Shown: positions 1 to 8,064, counted from the first letter of the stretch. The stretch: DNA of 53,696 nucleotides from Ignisphaera cupida (GCF_030186535.1 NZ_JASNVW010000008.1:1-53696); one strand, 5' to 3'. Program-made: numbers and translations. The notes: generated by a model from the letters alone, not told the origin.

Positions 1-45
1 CTAAGGAGCTCAAGGCAGAGGTGGAGGAGGCTGAGGAAAAGTATG

Positions 46-1213
46 CTTTCTACTCCCTTTTGGGAGTTTCCTTTGGTGCTACACCAATTGTTGTGAGCAC
101 AGGTTTTAACTTTCTACTCCCTTTTGGGAGTTTCTCATAAAAACTGTGTTGGTGCTTGGCATGGGGATTTAGAGATTTAAATCTTTCTACTCCCTTTTGG
201 GAGTTTCAAGTTTGAGGATGGATGGGTAATTAAGCAGGCTAAGGATGTTGCACTTTCTACTCCCTTTTGGGAGTTTCCTGGAGCAAAGCTTTTTATTCAG
301 CTTAAGCAAATTTTCTAATCTCTTTCTACTCCCTTTTGGGAGTTTCCAAATCATACACAATATTCAAATCGCCTGTGACGGGAAGGATATACCTTATCCC
401 ATCTTTCTACTCCCTTTTGGGAGTTTCAGGCGTTTTGCGGGAGTTGATTGGATGACGCTGATTAGCGGAATCTTTCTACTCCCTTTTGGGAGTTTCAAAA
501 TAGAGAATGGTCTCCTAAGCGTTTTGCAGCCATGGTGAATTCTACTTTCTACTCCCTTTTGGGAGTTTCTGTGTAGAATGTTCTACAGGTTCCACATCTA
601 CCACCTAGCCCCTTTCTACTCCCTTTTGGGAGTTTCTTGAGTATTTAAGGAATTTCATTGAGTCTCACAAGAATGAAATTACTGCTTTCTACTCCCTTTT
701 GGGAGTTTCAACACTATTGCATAATCAGATGATTCATAGTAGAGAACAACATATCTTTCTACTCCCTTTTGGGAGTTTCCAGTAGGTTACATCAGTTGAT
801 AGAATTTTTGTTCAACAAAATCTTTCTACTCCCTTTTGGGAGTTTCTTGTTCTACACCTTGACTCGCTTCCAAGTATAAACAAAAGCATTTTTCTCGGGT
901 TTGACCTTTCTACTCCCTTTTGGGAGTTTCTACAAAACAATCAATATGAAGCTAGATGATTACATTGCATCTAGACTTTCTACTCCCTTTTGGGAGTTTC
1001 TTTCCAATTCGTGGAGATGACCTTAGAAAAACCTTGAATCAAATAGCTTTCTACTCCCTTTTGGGAGTTTCTTGACAAGTATCATGCCCAGGGGGCTCCT
1101 AGGGGTGGTGGTGCAGCTCTTTCTACTCCCTTTTGGGAGTTTCCATATGCAAACAATGCTAATGCAATGCCCCAATCACAGGATCCATCTTTCTACTCCC
1201 TTTTGGGAGTTTC
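46..1213 (-). CRISPR. CRISPR array, subtype I-A, 17 identical 25-nt repeats
   Basis: Seventeen identical 25-nt repeats begin at 46, 110, 183, 253, 322, 403, 472, 545, 612, 685, 755, 822, 906, 976, 1047, 1119 and 1189, separated by 16 spacers of 39-59 nt. Read on the minus strand the repeat is GAAA, stem CTCCC, loop AAAA, stem GGGAG, then TAGAAAG, so it holds a 5-bp hairpin and ends in the AGAAAG/TGAAAG type 5' handle usual for crenarchaeal crRNAs. With the leader on the right, transcription runs leftward and the newest spacer is 1144-1188. Bases 1-45 look like one more spacer, so the array probably continues beyond the window. No repeat shows decay, which suggests a maintained array. Confidence 0.98.
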
Positions 1214-1476
1214 TGGTTTTTGCACTATATAAAATATTTATATGTTTTTCTTTAAAAGTTTTGTTGAAATTCTCAAGAACATTTGTGGGAAAAGCAGCAA
1301 AATTTTTCTTGAGTGTTCTTATTGAAAAGAGTTGATGTAAAAATCCTGTTCTGAAAAATCTATGAAAAGAATTGAATGGATATGTTCTAAAGAGAATGAA
1401 TTGAAAACAGCAAAAACAAAGAGTTGAAAGAGAGCAGCGAAACTAAGCAGCAACTCAGCAAAACATCTATAACCCT
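1214..1476 (-). promoter_or_regulatory. CRISPR leader with promoter for pre-crRNA
   Basis: This AT-rich stretch without a gene lies between the last repeat and csa1. On the minus strand it carries a TATA-like tract (CATATAAATATTTTATATAG, about 1226-1243), which places the expected start of transcription close to the first repeat, around 1205-1213. The first 68 bases, plus the last five of the repeat (1209-1281), recur perfectly in inverted orientation at 12141-12213. The distal part (about 1290-1470) is purine rich with short GAGTTGA/GAAT motifs and shows nothing else. Promoter and orientation are inferred from the sequence and from how leaders work in this family. Confidence 0.85.
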
Positions 1477-1506
1477 GTGGTATTACCTTGTTTCTGTGGT
1501 GATAAT

Positions 1507-2295
1507 ATGCTTCCTAGGTGGATTTGGGATTTTGTAAAGGTTGTTGGTGGTGATGTTGTTGCTGATGTTAGGGGTTGGAGGTTTGATGTTGTTGGGCCTA
1601 GGTTTTTGGCTAGACCTAGTATTTCTGATGTTACTAGTCCTTGTCCTGAGAAAAGAGATGTTTGGATTAGAAGGGTTATGAGGATGAAGATTGATTCTGA
1701 TTTGTTTGTTTTGGGCAGGGCTGTTCACGAGGTTTTTCTTTACCCATTTAGGCGTAGATATGATTCTTTGTGGGATGTTTTAAGGGGTTTTGAAAAGCTC
1801 TTGGCATCTTTTGATCCATTGGCTAAGCGTTACAAGGAGCAGTTTGTTAAGCTGTTTAGAAAAAGCTTTGCTTTTGCTCTTTATAGTGTTGAAGAGGGGA
1901 TACCAATATCTGTTGAGCCCATGATTCCTGCAGCATCTATTGGTTTGTCTGATTTTGTTAAGCCCGATCTCCTCGTTGGGTTCTTGCCTGTAGATATTTC
2001 TCTTGCATCTAATGAGAAGAATTTTGAGCGAAAAGAACTTGCCTTAACCGGTTATGCCCTTGCCATAGAGTCTTGGATTGGCCATCCAATAGACTTTGGT
2101 GTTGCAATCTATGTAAATCTTTTTACTGAGCCTATGCTTACTTGGAGAATTATTAGAGTTGATGATAGTCTTAGAAGAACATTTCTAGAAATGAGGGATA
2201 AAGTTGCCATGATTTTGGAGCATCCAGATGAACCACCTCCTGTTTCTAGCAACTGTCCACAGTCATGCCCATATATAGAGGTGTGCAAGAAGTGA
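1507..2295 (+). CDS. csa1: Csa1, Cas4-family CRISPR adaptation protein
   Basis: This is a Cas4-like (PD-(D/E)XK type) protein of the Csa1 group, which in subtype I-A works with Cas1, Cas2 and Cas4 in spacer acquisition. Visible signs are an N-terminal SPCPEKRDVWIRR segment and a C-terminal cysteine cluster NCPQSCPYIEVC, the usual four Fe-S ligands, around a middle nuclease domain with a KPDLLVGFLPVDIS core. I chose ATG 1507 because GGTGAT lies four bases upstream; an in-frame GTG at 1477 would add ten residues. It is the first gene of csa1-cas1-cas2-cas4 and its stop overlaps the cas1 start, so the genes are co-translated. Confidence in the family is high; exact nuclease activity is not shown here. 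Confidence 0.88.
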   Translation: MLPRWIWDFVKVVGGDVVADVRGWRFDVVGPRFLARPSISDVTSPCPEKRDVWIRRVMRMKIDSDLFVLGRAVHEVFLYPFRRRYDSLWDVLRGFEKLLASFDPLAKRYKEQFVKLFRKSFAFALYSVEEGIPISVEPMIPAASIGLSDFVKPDLLVGFLPVDISLASNEKNFERKELALTGYALAIESWIGHPIDFGVAIYVNLFTEPMLTWRIIRVDDSLRRTFLEMRDKVAMILEHPDEPPPVSSNCPQSCPYIEVCKK

Positions 2296-3284
2296 AGATA
2301 TTTTTTGTTTCTAACCCTGGAAGCAAAATTGTTGTTAGAAGAGGAGGTATATACATAGTAAAAAGAAACAAGAATGGTGTTGAAAAAGTTGTTGTTCCAC
2401 CAGATGTTGATTCAATTATTGTTGCATCCTCAAAAATTGGAATATCATCCAAAGCCATTAGACTAGCAGCCTCTAGAGGAATAGACATTGTTTTTCTAGA
2501 CTTCAGAGGATATCCAATAGCAAGAGTATATCCAACAATAATAAACAAAACTGTTGTTACAAGAATTGCGCAATACAATTTGTTTCAAAAAGACTATGGA
2601 GTAGAATTGGCAAAGGAATTTGCATATCTAAAGATTGTGAACCAGGCTGAGCTACTTAGATACCTAGCCAAAAGCCTTAGAAGAGAAGATGTTAGAGAAG
2701 CTGCATATCAAGTAGATTCCGTGGCAACAGAACTTAGACTTGCTGAAGACACTAAAATCTCCATTGACGAAATCAGACAGCTAGAGGCTAGAGCAGCCAG
2801 AATCTATTGGCAAACAATAGCCTCGATACTTCCACCAGAACTTGGTTTTTCTGGAAGAGATCAGGAAGCCAAGGACATTTTTAACATGGCTCTTAACTAT
2901 GGCTACGGAATACTGTACAACACATGTGAAAAATCTCTTCTTATAGCAGGTCTAGACCCATACCTAGGTGTTTTACACACAACAAAAAGTGGAAAACCAT
3001 CTCTCACACTAGACTTTGTGGAAATGTTTAGATCTATAGCTGTTGACAAGCCACTAATAATAAATGTTAAGAGAACAAAACTTGAAACGTCTGGGGATAG
3101 ACTAGACTACGAGTCTAGGAAAATAGTTGCCAAAATAGTTCTAGACAATTTATCGCATGCACATATGTACAACAAGATTGGTAGGAGAGTCCACCTAAGC
3201 GAAATAATAATGAGAGAGGCATGGGAGCTGGCATTGAGTATTAGAGAAGGCAAAAAATATAAGGGTTTCAGGGCTGTGCTATGA
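2292..3284 (+). CDS. cas1: Cas1, CRISPR integrase
   Basis: Cas1 is the metal-dependent integrase that, with Cas2, inserts new spacers at the leader end of the array. The protein (330 residues) has the N-terminal beta domain (FFVSNPGSKIVVRRGGIYIV) and the helical catalytic domain with the conserved Glu in QLEARAARIYW (about 165), His in DPYLGVLHTTKSG (about 229) and Asp/Glu in LTLDFVEMFR (about 241-244). I chose GTG 2292, which overlaps the csa1 stop as GTGA and follows AGAGGTG; ATG 2265 would add nine residues that look unlike Cas1. Its stop overlaps the cas2 ATG, so the operon is tightly packed. All active-site residues are present. Confidence 0.96.
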   Translation: MKIFFVSNPGSKIVVRRGGIYIVKRNKNGVEKVVVPPDVDSIIVASSKIGISSKAIRLAASRGIDIVFLDFRGYPIARVYPTIINKTVVTRIAQYNLFQKDYGVELAKEFAYLKIVNQAELLRYLAKSLRREDVREAAYQVDSVATELRLAEDTKISIDEIRQLEARAARIYWQTIASILPPELGFSGRDQEAKDIFNMALNYGYGILYNTCEKSLLIAGLDPYLGVLHTTKSGKPSLTLDFVEMFRSIAVDKPLIINVKRTKLETSGDRLDYESRKIVAKIVLDNLSHAHMYNKIGRRVHLSEIIMREAWELALSIREGKKYKGFRAVL

Positions 3285-3565
3285 CAACATATGTTGTTAT
3301 TGCCTACGACATATCCGATAATAGTAGAAGATTCGAAGCCTCTGAAAAACTTAGGGGGCTGGGTTTCGTCAGAATTCAGAGAAGCTTATACATAGCAAGA
3401 GGAGGTTATACACTAGCTAAGGAAGCTTTCAGAACACTTCTAAGGGTTATAGACAGGTCTAGGGATAGCGTATTTGTTGTTGTTTTGTCAAAGGAATCAT
3501 TTGAAAAAGCCTTTATCCATGGAGCTGCAGTTGACTTAGGTGAAGAATCATCAAAAATACTTTAG
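3281..3565 (+). CDS. cas2: Cas2, CRISPR adaptation protein
   Basis: Cas2 is a small ferredoxin-fold protein that bridges two Cas1 dimers during spacer integration. The 94 residues start MTTYVVIAYDISDNSRR, with the conserved Asp at residue 10, followed by a RIQRSLYIARGG strand-loop typical of the family. The length is normal. ATG overlaps the cas1 stop (ATGA). Its 3' end also overlaps the probable beginning of cas4 in the -1 frame; the last codons run over five A bases. Confidence 0.96.
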   Translation: MTTYVVIAYDISDNSRRFEASEKLRGLGFVRIQRSLYIARGGYTLAKEAFRTLLRVIDRSRDSVFVVVLSKESFEKAFIHGAAVDLGEESSKIL

Positions 3566-4134
3566 CAAAGCCAATAACAATAGTTAAAGAATATGTCTAC
3601 TGCCCTAGAATAGCCTATTTCAAGATGTTTAGTGTATATGAACCACCTACAGAGTCAATGCAATACTCAAAGAATTTAACACTGAAATACAATGAAATTG
3701 TAGAAATTGTTAATCAAAATCTGGGCAGCGGATACAGTGTTTTCGTTGAGGTTTTTGTAAAATCTAAGAAAATAGGTGTTGTGGGAAAAGTCGACGCTGT
3801 TGCAATAAACAGTTTAGAGGCTGTGCCAATAGAAGTAAAGCTCAATACCTCGCCAGAGAAACTAAAGAAAATTGCTTTGCATCACCTGGCACAGTGTATA
3901 GCTTACTGCATAGCTGTTGAGGAAACATTTAAGAAACAAGTTAACAGGTTTTTGCTAGTATCCCTAGAGCCTAGAGCTGTTTACGAAATAAAGGTAGGGG
4001 TGGCACTTAGAGAGTTTATCTATAGAATTTCCAAGGAAATAGATAAGATGATTGCGGAGGAGAAGATGCCTACTCAAACACCATCTAAAAGAAAATGCGC
4101 AGCCTGTTTCTACAGGAAAATATGTATAAGGTAA
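3550..4134 (+). CDS. cas4: Cas4 exonuclease (start codon unclear)
   Basis: This is a Cas4 family protein (RecB-like nuclease with an Fe-S cluster) that trims and selects pre-spacers. The frame encodes KEYVYCPRIAYFKMF near the N-terminus (first cluster cysteine), KVDAVAI and PIEVKL (nuclease core Asp, Glu, Lys), QCIAYCIAVEE (motif QXXXY) and the C-terminal cysteines of CAACFYRKIC. The conserved first cysteine lies upstream of the first ATG (3625), but between the in-frame stop at 3541 and 3625 there is no ATG, GTG or TTG. An AGGTGA at 3538-3543 sits just before ATC 3547/3550. Either an unusual start, a -1 shift from cas2, or a base error must explain this; the given start is a best guess. The end is firm. 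Confidence 0.8.
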   Translation: MKNTLAKPITIVKEYVYCPRIAYFKMFSVYEPPTESMQYSKNLTLKYNEIVEIVNQNLGSGYSVFVEVFVKSKKIGVVGKVDAVAINSLEAVPIEVKLNTSPEKLKKIALHHLAQCIAYCIAVEETFKKQVNRFLLVSLEPRAVYEIKVGVALREFIYRISKEIDKMIAEEKMPTQTPSKRKCAACFYRKICIR

Positions 4135-4138
4135 CCAT

Positions 4139-4723
4139 CTATAGTTTTGCAAAAGCCTTTCCAACTTCAGTTAAACAGTAAATGTTTCTCCTACCCTTTT
4201 TAACACTATAAGCAAGACCTTGTCTAACCAAGCTGGAAAGTCTTCTTCTAACAGTTGACACTGGTATATCTGTAGACAAAGAAACCTCATAGCTATCCAC
4301 ACATCCACCACCAAGGCTCCTCAATATAGACAAGCCCCTTAAGCCGCCAATACATAACCTAGGCCTTAACTCATATTCATATACCCTACCACTAACCACA
4401 CTCACAATAGGTGAAACACCCAAGCCAATTAAATCCTCAACAGAAGTTAAAACAGTGTATGCCAACAAAAGAACAGCGCTTTGAAAACTCTCCTCACCAA
4501 ATAAAACAATTTTTATATTGTTAAAACCCTTGGCAAGAGAAACCACATTAGCTACTGAGCCTGGCAAATCCCTTGGATCAGCAGCTAAAATTTTGTACCC
4601 ACTGCCTCTACATCTATACCCAACCAAGGCAACTTCCGTGTTCTCATCAACGCCAACATACCTAAAAACTCTATCAACATCATCAACACAGTTTATAAGA
4701 AGAAGCTTTCCCAAAATCCTCAC
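4139..4723 (-). CDS. winged-HTH protein at end of cas operon, Csa3-like or CARF-like
   Basis: The protein has 194 residues. The N-terminal two thirds form an alternating strand/helix pattern (TEVALVGYRCRGSG, NNIKIVLFGEE) compatible with a Rossmann-like sensor domain of the CARF type. The C-terminus (about 145-194) reads as a winged helix-turn-helix: LSTDIPVSTVRRRLSSLVRQG followed by a basic wing KKGRRNIYCLTE. It is the last gene of the leftward cas operon and overlaps the cas6 stop by four bases. It is only distantly like the clear Csa3 at 11463 and lacks that protein's GGG motif. A transcription regulator of the CRISPR locus is the likely role; ligand and target are unknown. Confidence 0.6.
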   Translation of the reverse strand: MRILGKLLLINCVDDVDRVFRYVGVDENTEVALVGYRCRGSGYKILAADPRDLPGSVANVVSLAKGFNNIKIVLFGEESFQSAVLLLAYTVLTSVEDLIGLGVSPIVSVVSGRVYEYELRPRLCIGGLRGLSILRSLGGGCVDSYEVSLSTDIPVSTVRRRLSSLVRQGLAYSVKKGRRNIYCLTEVGKAFAKL

Positions 4724-5535
4724 CTTTTTAAAATCTTGAATCTGTAAAAGCCAAAGCCTATGCCTCTCGACTTTCCTATATTTATTTTTCCACCAAAGTT
4801 TAGAAGGTCAATGAAGTCTCTTAGATTCTCCAAGCCCTTCACTCCATAGACTGCTTTCCCCATAAAAGCTTTAACAACTCTATTCCCACCTATATCTACG
4901 CTAACCACCCTAGTCTTGTTGTGCACAAGCTCAATAGCTCTAGACAAGGTTCTGGCTCTCTTCTTAGCAAGCTTTGGGTTAACACCAAGAAGCTCAGCAG
5001 CTGATTTTGCTAAGCCAAATACAAGTCTCTGTGGAGATGGGTATAAAACTCTCCAACCATGGAAAACAAATATTGTTGGGTAGAAGAACACCTCGACCAA
5101 GCCCCTACCACTAGCATCAACATATCTAAAATAGTTGCTAGCTAGACTAGATGAAAACTCGGAAACAACCTCAAACTCCAGTTCAGAAACATTAAATGGT
5201 CCAACAACACCACTTGAAAGCTTCTCAGCAATTTCATTCGGAAAATCCTTGCTAACTATAGAAAATGTGAACCAGATTCTAGAACCTGCATCCACCACCT
5301 CCCTAAACCCATTAACACCGCTTAAGACAGCTCTTTCTACTCCCTTTCGGGAGTTTCCAATAAACAGTGGCGAAACAGCCAATTTACTCACATCAACACC
5401 GCCAATAACATTATCTCTGATAACAGCAGATACAAAAGAACCACTCCAGCCAATTAATGGTCTGCTCTCAGTCAAAAACCCTATAACCTTAAAGACATAA
5501 ATTTTTCTATCCCCTTTTGGGAGTTCCATCACCAC
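4720..5535 (-). CDS. cas6: Cas6, pre-crRNA processing endoribonuclease
   Basis: Cas6 cuts the CRISPR transcript inside each repeat, leaving an 8-nt 5' handle. The 271-residue protein has the two-ferredoxin layout and the C-terminal glycine-rich loop GKSRGIGFGFYRF (about 254-266) that defines the family. GTG 5535 has AGAGGT five bases upstream; ATG 5529 is the alternative. The gene follows cas3'' with two bases between. Odd: its own coding sequence carries two CRISPR repeat copies in sense orientation, one with 24/25 identity at 5333-5357 (peptide GNSRKGVERA, near residue 63) and one with 21/25 at 5503-5527 (ELPKGDRK, residues 4-11). The enzyme's substrate is therefore present in its own mRNA. 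Confidence 0.9.
   Translation of the reverse strand: MVMELPKGDRKIYVFKVIGFLTESRPLIGWSGSFVSAVIRDNVIGGVDVSKLAVSPLFIGNSRKGVERAVLSGVNGFREVVDAGSRIWFTFSIVSKDFPNEIAEKLSSGVVGPFNVSELEFEVVSEFSSSLASNYFRYVDASGRGLVEVFFYPTIFVFHGWRVLYPSPQRLVFGLAKSAAELLGVNPKLAKKRARTLSRAIELVHNKTRVVSVDIGGNRVVKAFMGKAVYGVKGLENLRDFIDLLNFGGKINIGKSRGIGFGFYRFKILKR
5333..5357 (-). repeat. CRISPR-repeat copy inside cas6 (24/25)
   Basis: On the minus strand, which is the cas6 mRNA sense, this matches the array repeat at 24 of 25 positions. The only change turns the AAAA loop into GAAA, a stable GNRA-type tetraloop, while the CTCCC/GGGAG stem and the TAGAAAG handle are unchanged. It is read through in frame as part of Cas6. Confidence 0.95.
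5503..5527 (-). repeat. CRISPR-repeat-like copy at cas6 start (21/25)
   Basis: The minus-strand sequence is GGAA, CTCCC, AAAA, GGGGA, TAGAAAA, differing from the repeat at four positions. It begins within two bases of ATG 5529 and covers codons 4-11 of cas6, so anything bound there would sit on the translation start. It is read in a different codon phase from the 5333 copy, so the likeness is at the nucleotide level. Confidence 0.85.
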
Positions 5536-5537
5536 AT

Positions 5538-6320
5538 CTAACCTCTTTTTCTAGATCTAGAAGCTGCAAAACCATCGCATAAATTTATCAAACCACTAAT
5601 AGATTCAACTATAACTTTGCCAAGCGTGACAGAATTTATTTTGAGAGACTCCTCTATGACGCTCTTGAAAAAGTTTTCAACAAATATCTTGCTGGTGTTG
5701 TATTTATCACTGCCCTTGAGTCTATCAATAGACACTAAAACATTGTAAAGCATATGCATAAAATCCTTAAACACGTTTATTTCTGCATAACCAAGCATTT
5801 CACTGAAGCAATCTAGGCAAGGTCTATGTATAGTTGGTTTGTCGAGAAACTTCGAAACAGCATTGTGTTTAGATGATTCGTAGCTTAAATATCCACGAAC
5901 CTGATGATAATGATGCGTAATCACAGGCAAAACTATGAGTAGTGCTAGCACCTTGTCACTTGCCAATTCAGTGGGGTTATACAACAGAAATTTAACTGCA
6001 TCCCTGCTATTCAAATAAATTCCTTTAGCATTGAATGCTAGATGCAACAAGAATGCTGAAACCATGTAGTGTCCTTCAAATAGCTTGCAAGTGTTTTTGA
6101 TGCAATCAATTTGATAAATTTCTGCTGCTTTGCCTATATCATGTGTAAGCGCTGCAACAATTATTGCCTCTTTCACATGGTTTTGGCCAATTCCTAGCAG
6201 CTTTGAAATTTTAGCTGATAACGCATCGAGTTCCCATCTATGCAAACAATAGTTTGCAGTCTCTTTCATATGCTCTATAAGAGCTTCGCTTCTCTCACCA
6301 TCTCTATACGCAAAACACAT
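5538..6320 (-). CDS. cas3'': Cas3'', HD nuclease
   Basis: This is the separate HD-domain nuclease of the type I-A effector, which degrades target DNA with the Cas3' helicase. Motifs in order are IEHMKETA (His 17), ALTHDIGKA (His-Asp at about 60-61, Lys 64), FEGHYMVSAFLLH and VITHHYHQ, the metal-binding set of this family. Length, about 260 residues, is normal. ATG 6320 follows AGGTGAT by five bases and is preferred to GTG 6329. It lies between cas3' and cas6 with gaps of a few bases, in the same operon. No repeat-like copy was found in this gene. Confidence 0.92.
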   Translation of the reverse strand: MCFAYRDGERSEALIEHMKETANYCLHRWELDALSAKISKLLGIGQNHVKEAIIVAALTHDIGKAAEIYQIDCIKNTCKLFEGHYMVSAFLLHLAFNAKGIYLNSRDAVKFLLYNPTELASDKVLALLIVLPVITHHYHQVRGYLSYESSKHNAVSKFLDKPTIHRPCLDCFSEMLGYAEINVFKDFMHMLYNVLVSIDRLKGSDKYNTSKIFVENFFKSVIEESLKINSVTLGKVIVESISGLINLCDGFAASRSRKRG

Positions 6321-6329
6321 CTTAATCAC

Positions 6330-8051
6330 CTAGACAAGGCCAAGACCATTTGAATAACAATCTTCCTTCAAAACATAGCCAGAGAAGACAATACTCCCTC
6401 TATACCTAGAAGCTAACTCTGCACATTTTCGTTGAAGTTGAGACCAGCTAGGACTGTCGAGCTCTTCAATAATAACATGACCATCTTTTTCTATTATGCA
6501 AACAGATTTCTCAACACATTTTCTATACTGCTTCAAAATCTCTAGTGTATATGTAAATGAGCCTAAAATCACATCAAAAACGTTCTTAGCCTCGCTAATT
6601 CTTTGACCTCCATAAACATAGTACTGTGTTAAAGGTTCTTTAAGCAGGCTATAGCTCATATCCCAAAGAGCCGCGTTGATATATCTCGATGGAAGAGCAA
6701 CAGGTGTTGCAAGTGCTCTAAACAGCTTTTCCACCTCTGGGTTCTCATTAATTGAGACACTGCTTATTTCCAGCACTTCTGAGTATCCCCTGACCTCAAC
6801 ACCATTCTCGATGTAGTTAAACGGTGATCTCCAGTTAATGATTTTGTGTGTTTTCACAAATTCTATGATTTCTACTCCCTTTTTGGAGCTTCCTCTAATC
6901 AAATAAACAGTGGCATTGCAGTTACGTCTATGCCTACACACACGCCCAAAAACCTGTATTAATGATGGGATATTTGTAGCATCTCTAAATCCCACATCAA
7001 AATCCCAGTCAACACCAGCCTCAACCACAGGTGTTGCTACAACAACCTTGGCTCTAGCTATTTTTTTGAAAGCATTTTCTCTATCCTTTAAGCAAAGCCT
7101 GCCATGAATCAAAACCTTTTCATCATCACTTAAATCAAGTTTTTTGTAAAGATCAACAGCATCAGAAATCCTATCTCTAACAACCAGAACCTTCTCACCC
7201 ATTCCAACATGTTCCATAACCTTGGAAGCAACATCGAATTCCTCAACTATTCCCGTTCTCCAACTTACAGACTTTGCAAATTCCTCAAACTCTCTATCCC
7301 TAACAAATACAACAGAATCTCTCTTTTCATCAACATTGGAAATAGCGAAAAACATTGCTCTACCACTGCTCCACCTTCTTATACTCTCTCTAAAGGCATT
7401 CCAAAGTGTTGCTGTTGACAATATTAATGGAGTTGATGTTGCAAGACTGAACTCTACCAAGATTTTTAAGAAAGATATAACTCTTTCAGATGATTCATCC
7501 TCAAATCTATTAAGCATATGAACCTCATCAAGAAATATTGTGGATGTGAATATTCTAGCCCTTGGTGTAGCATAGTGCTTAATCTCTCTAAATATCTCCG
7601 TTACTGGCACCCTCAGAAAATTATATGCAAATGAGTCTAGCGTGGATATAACTAACTTTGCATCATATGTGGGCTCCTTTCTTCCAATACCTTTTAACAT
7701 GAAATCAAAACCCATTTGATAAGCAACATCATTTTTGTCTAACCCCATCACCTCCAAGGCTTTAGAGAAAGCATTTGGTGGTAAAGCCCCACAACTTTCA
7801 GCATCAATATTCTCACCAAGCGCATACATATATTTGCACATATATATATCTTCAACTATGGATCGCAGTGGAAGAACATGAATAAAGTTAAAGGAAAACC
7901 CCTTTAAATAATTCAAAGCAGCAATAACAGAGGCTCCAACAGATTTTCCATATCCTGTTGGAGCTTCTATAACAAAAATCCTGTCAATTCTATCTAAATT
8001 CCTAACTTCATTTTGAAACACATCAATTAACTTTCTACCTGTTTCAAACAT
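6330..8051 (-). CDS. cas3': Cas3', CRISPR helicase
   Basis: This is the superfamily 2 DNA helicase part of split Cas3, which unwinds target DNA at the interference complex. Residues 29-37 EAPTGYGKS are the Walker A motif, FLDEVHML (about 173-180) the DEAD/DEVH box, LSTATLW (about 211-217) motif III, ATPVVEAGVDW motif V and QVFGRVCRHRR motif VI. At 573 residues it is normal for the split form. ATG 8051 follows a 49-base gap after cas8a2, the longest gap in the operon, and that gap holds a weak repeat-like sequence. Another copy (22/25) is translated as GSSKKGVEII near residue 395, just after motif VI. Confidence 0.95.
   Translation of the reverse strand: MFETGRKLIDVFQNEVRNLDRIDRIFVIEAPTGYGKSVGASVIAALNYLKGFSFNFIHVLPLRSIVEDIYMCKYMYALGENIDAESCGALPPNAFSKALEVMGLDKNDVAYQMGFDFMLKGIGRKEPTYDAKLVISTLDSFAYNFLRVPVTEIFREIKHYATPRARIFTSTIFLDEVHMLNRFEDESSERVISFLKILVEFSLATSTPLILSTATLWNAFRESIRRWSSGRAMFFAISNVDEKRDSVVFVRDREFEEFAKSVSWRTGIVEEFDVASKVMEHVGMGEKVLVVRDRISDAVDLYKKLDLSDDEKVLIHGRLCLKDRENAFKKIARAKVVVATPVVEAGVDWDFDVGFRDATNIPSLIQVFGRVCRHRRNCNATVYLIRGSSKKGVEIIEFVKTHKIINWRSPFNYIENGVEVRGYSEVLEISSVSINENPEVEKLFRALATPVALPSRYINAALWDMSYSLLKEPLTQYYVYGGQRISEAKNVFDVILGSFTYTLEILKQYRKCVEKSVCIIEKDGHVIIEELDSPSWSQLQRKCAELASRYRGSIVFSGYVLKEDCYSNGLGLV
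6868..6892 (-). repeat. CRISPR-repeat-like copy inside cas3' (22/25)
   Basis: The minus-strand sequence is GAAG, CTCCA, AAAA, GGGAG, TAGAAAT, with three differences from the array repeat. A four-pair stem CTCC/GGAG remains possible and the handle differs only in its last base. It is read as part of GSSKKGVEII, in the same codon phase as the copy at 5333. Confidence 0.88.
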
Positions 8052-8064
8052 TTTCTACACTCTA

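Noticed and set aside
245-1335. Open frames through the CRISPR array and leader
   Set aside because: They repeat FLLPFGSF because they translate the repeat itself; no ribosome site or gene-like codon pattern.
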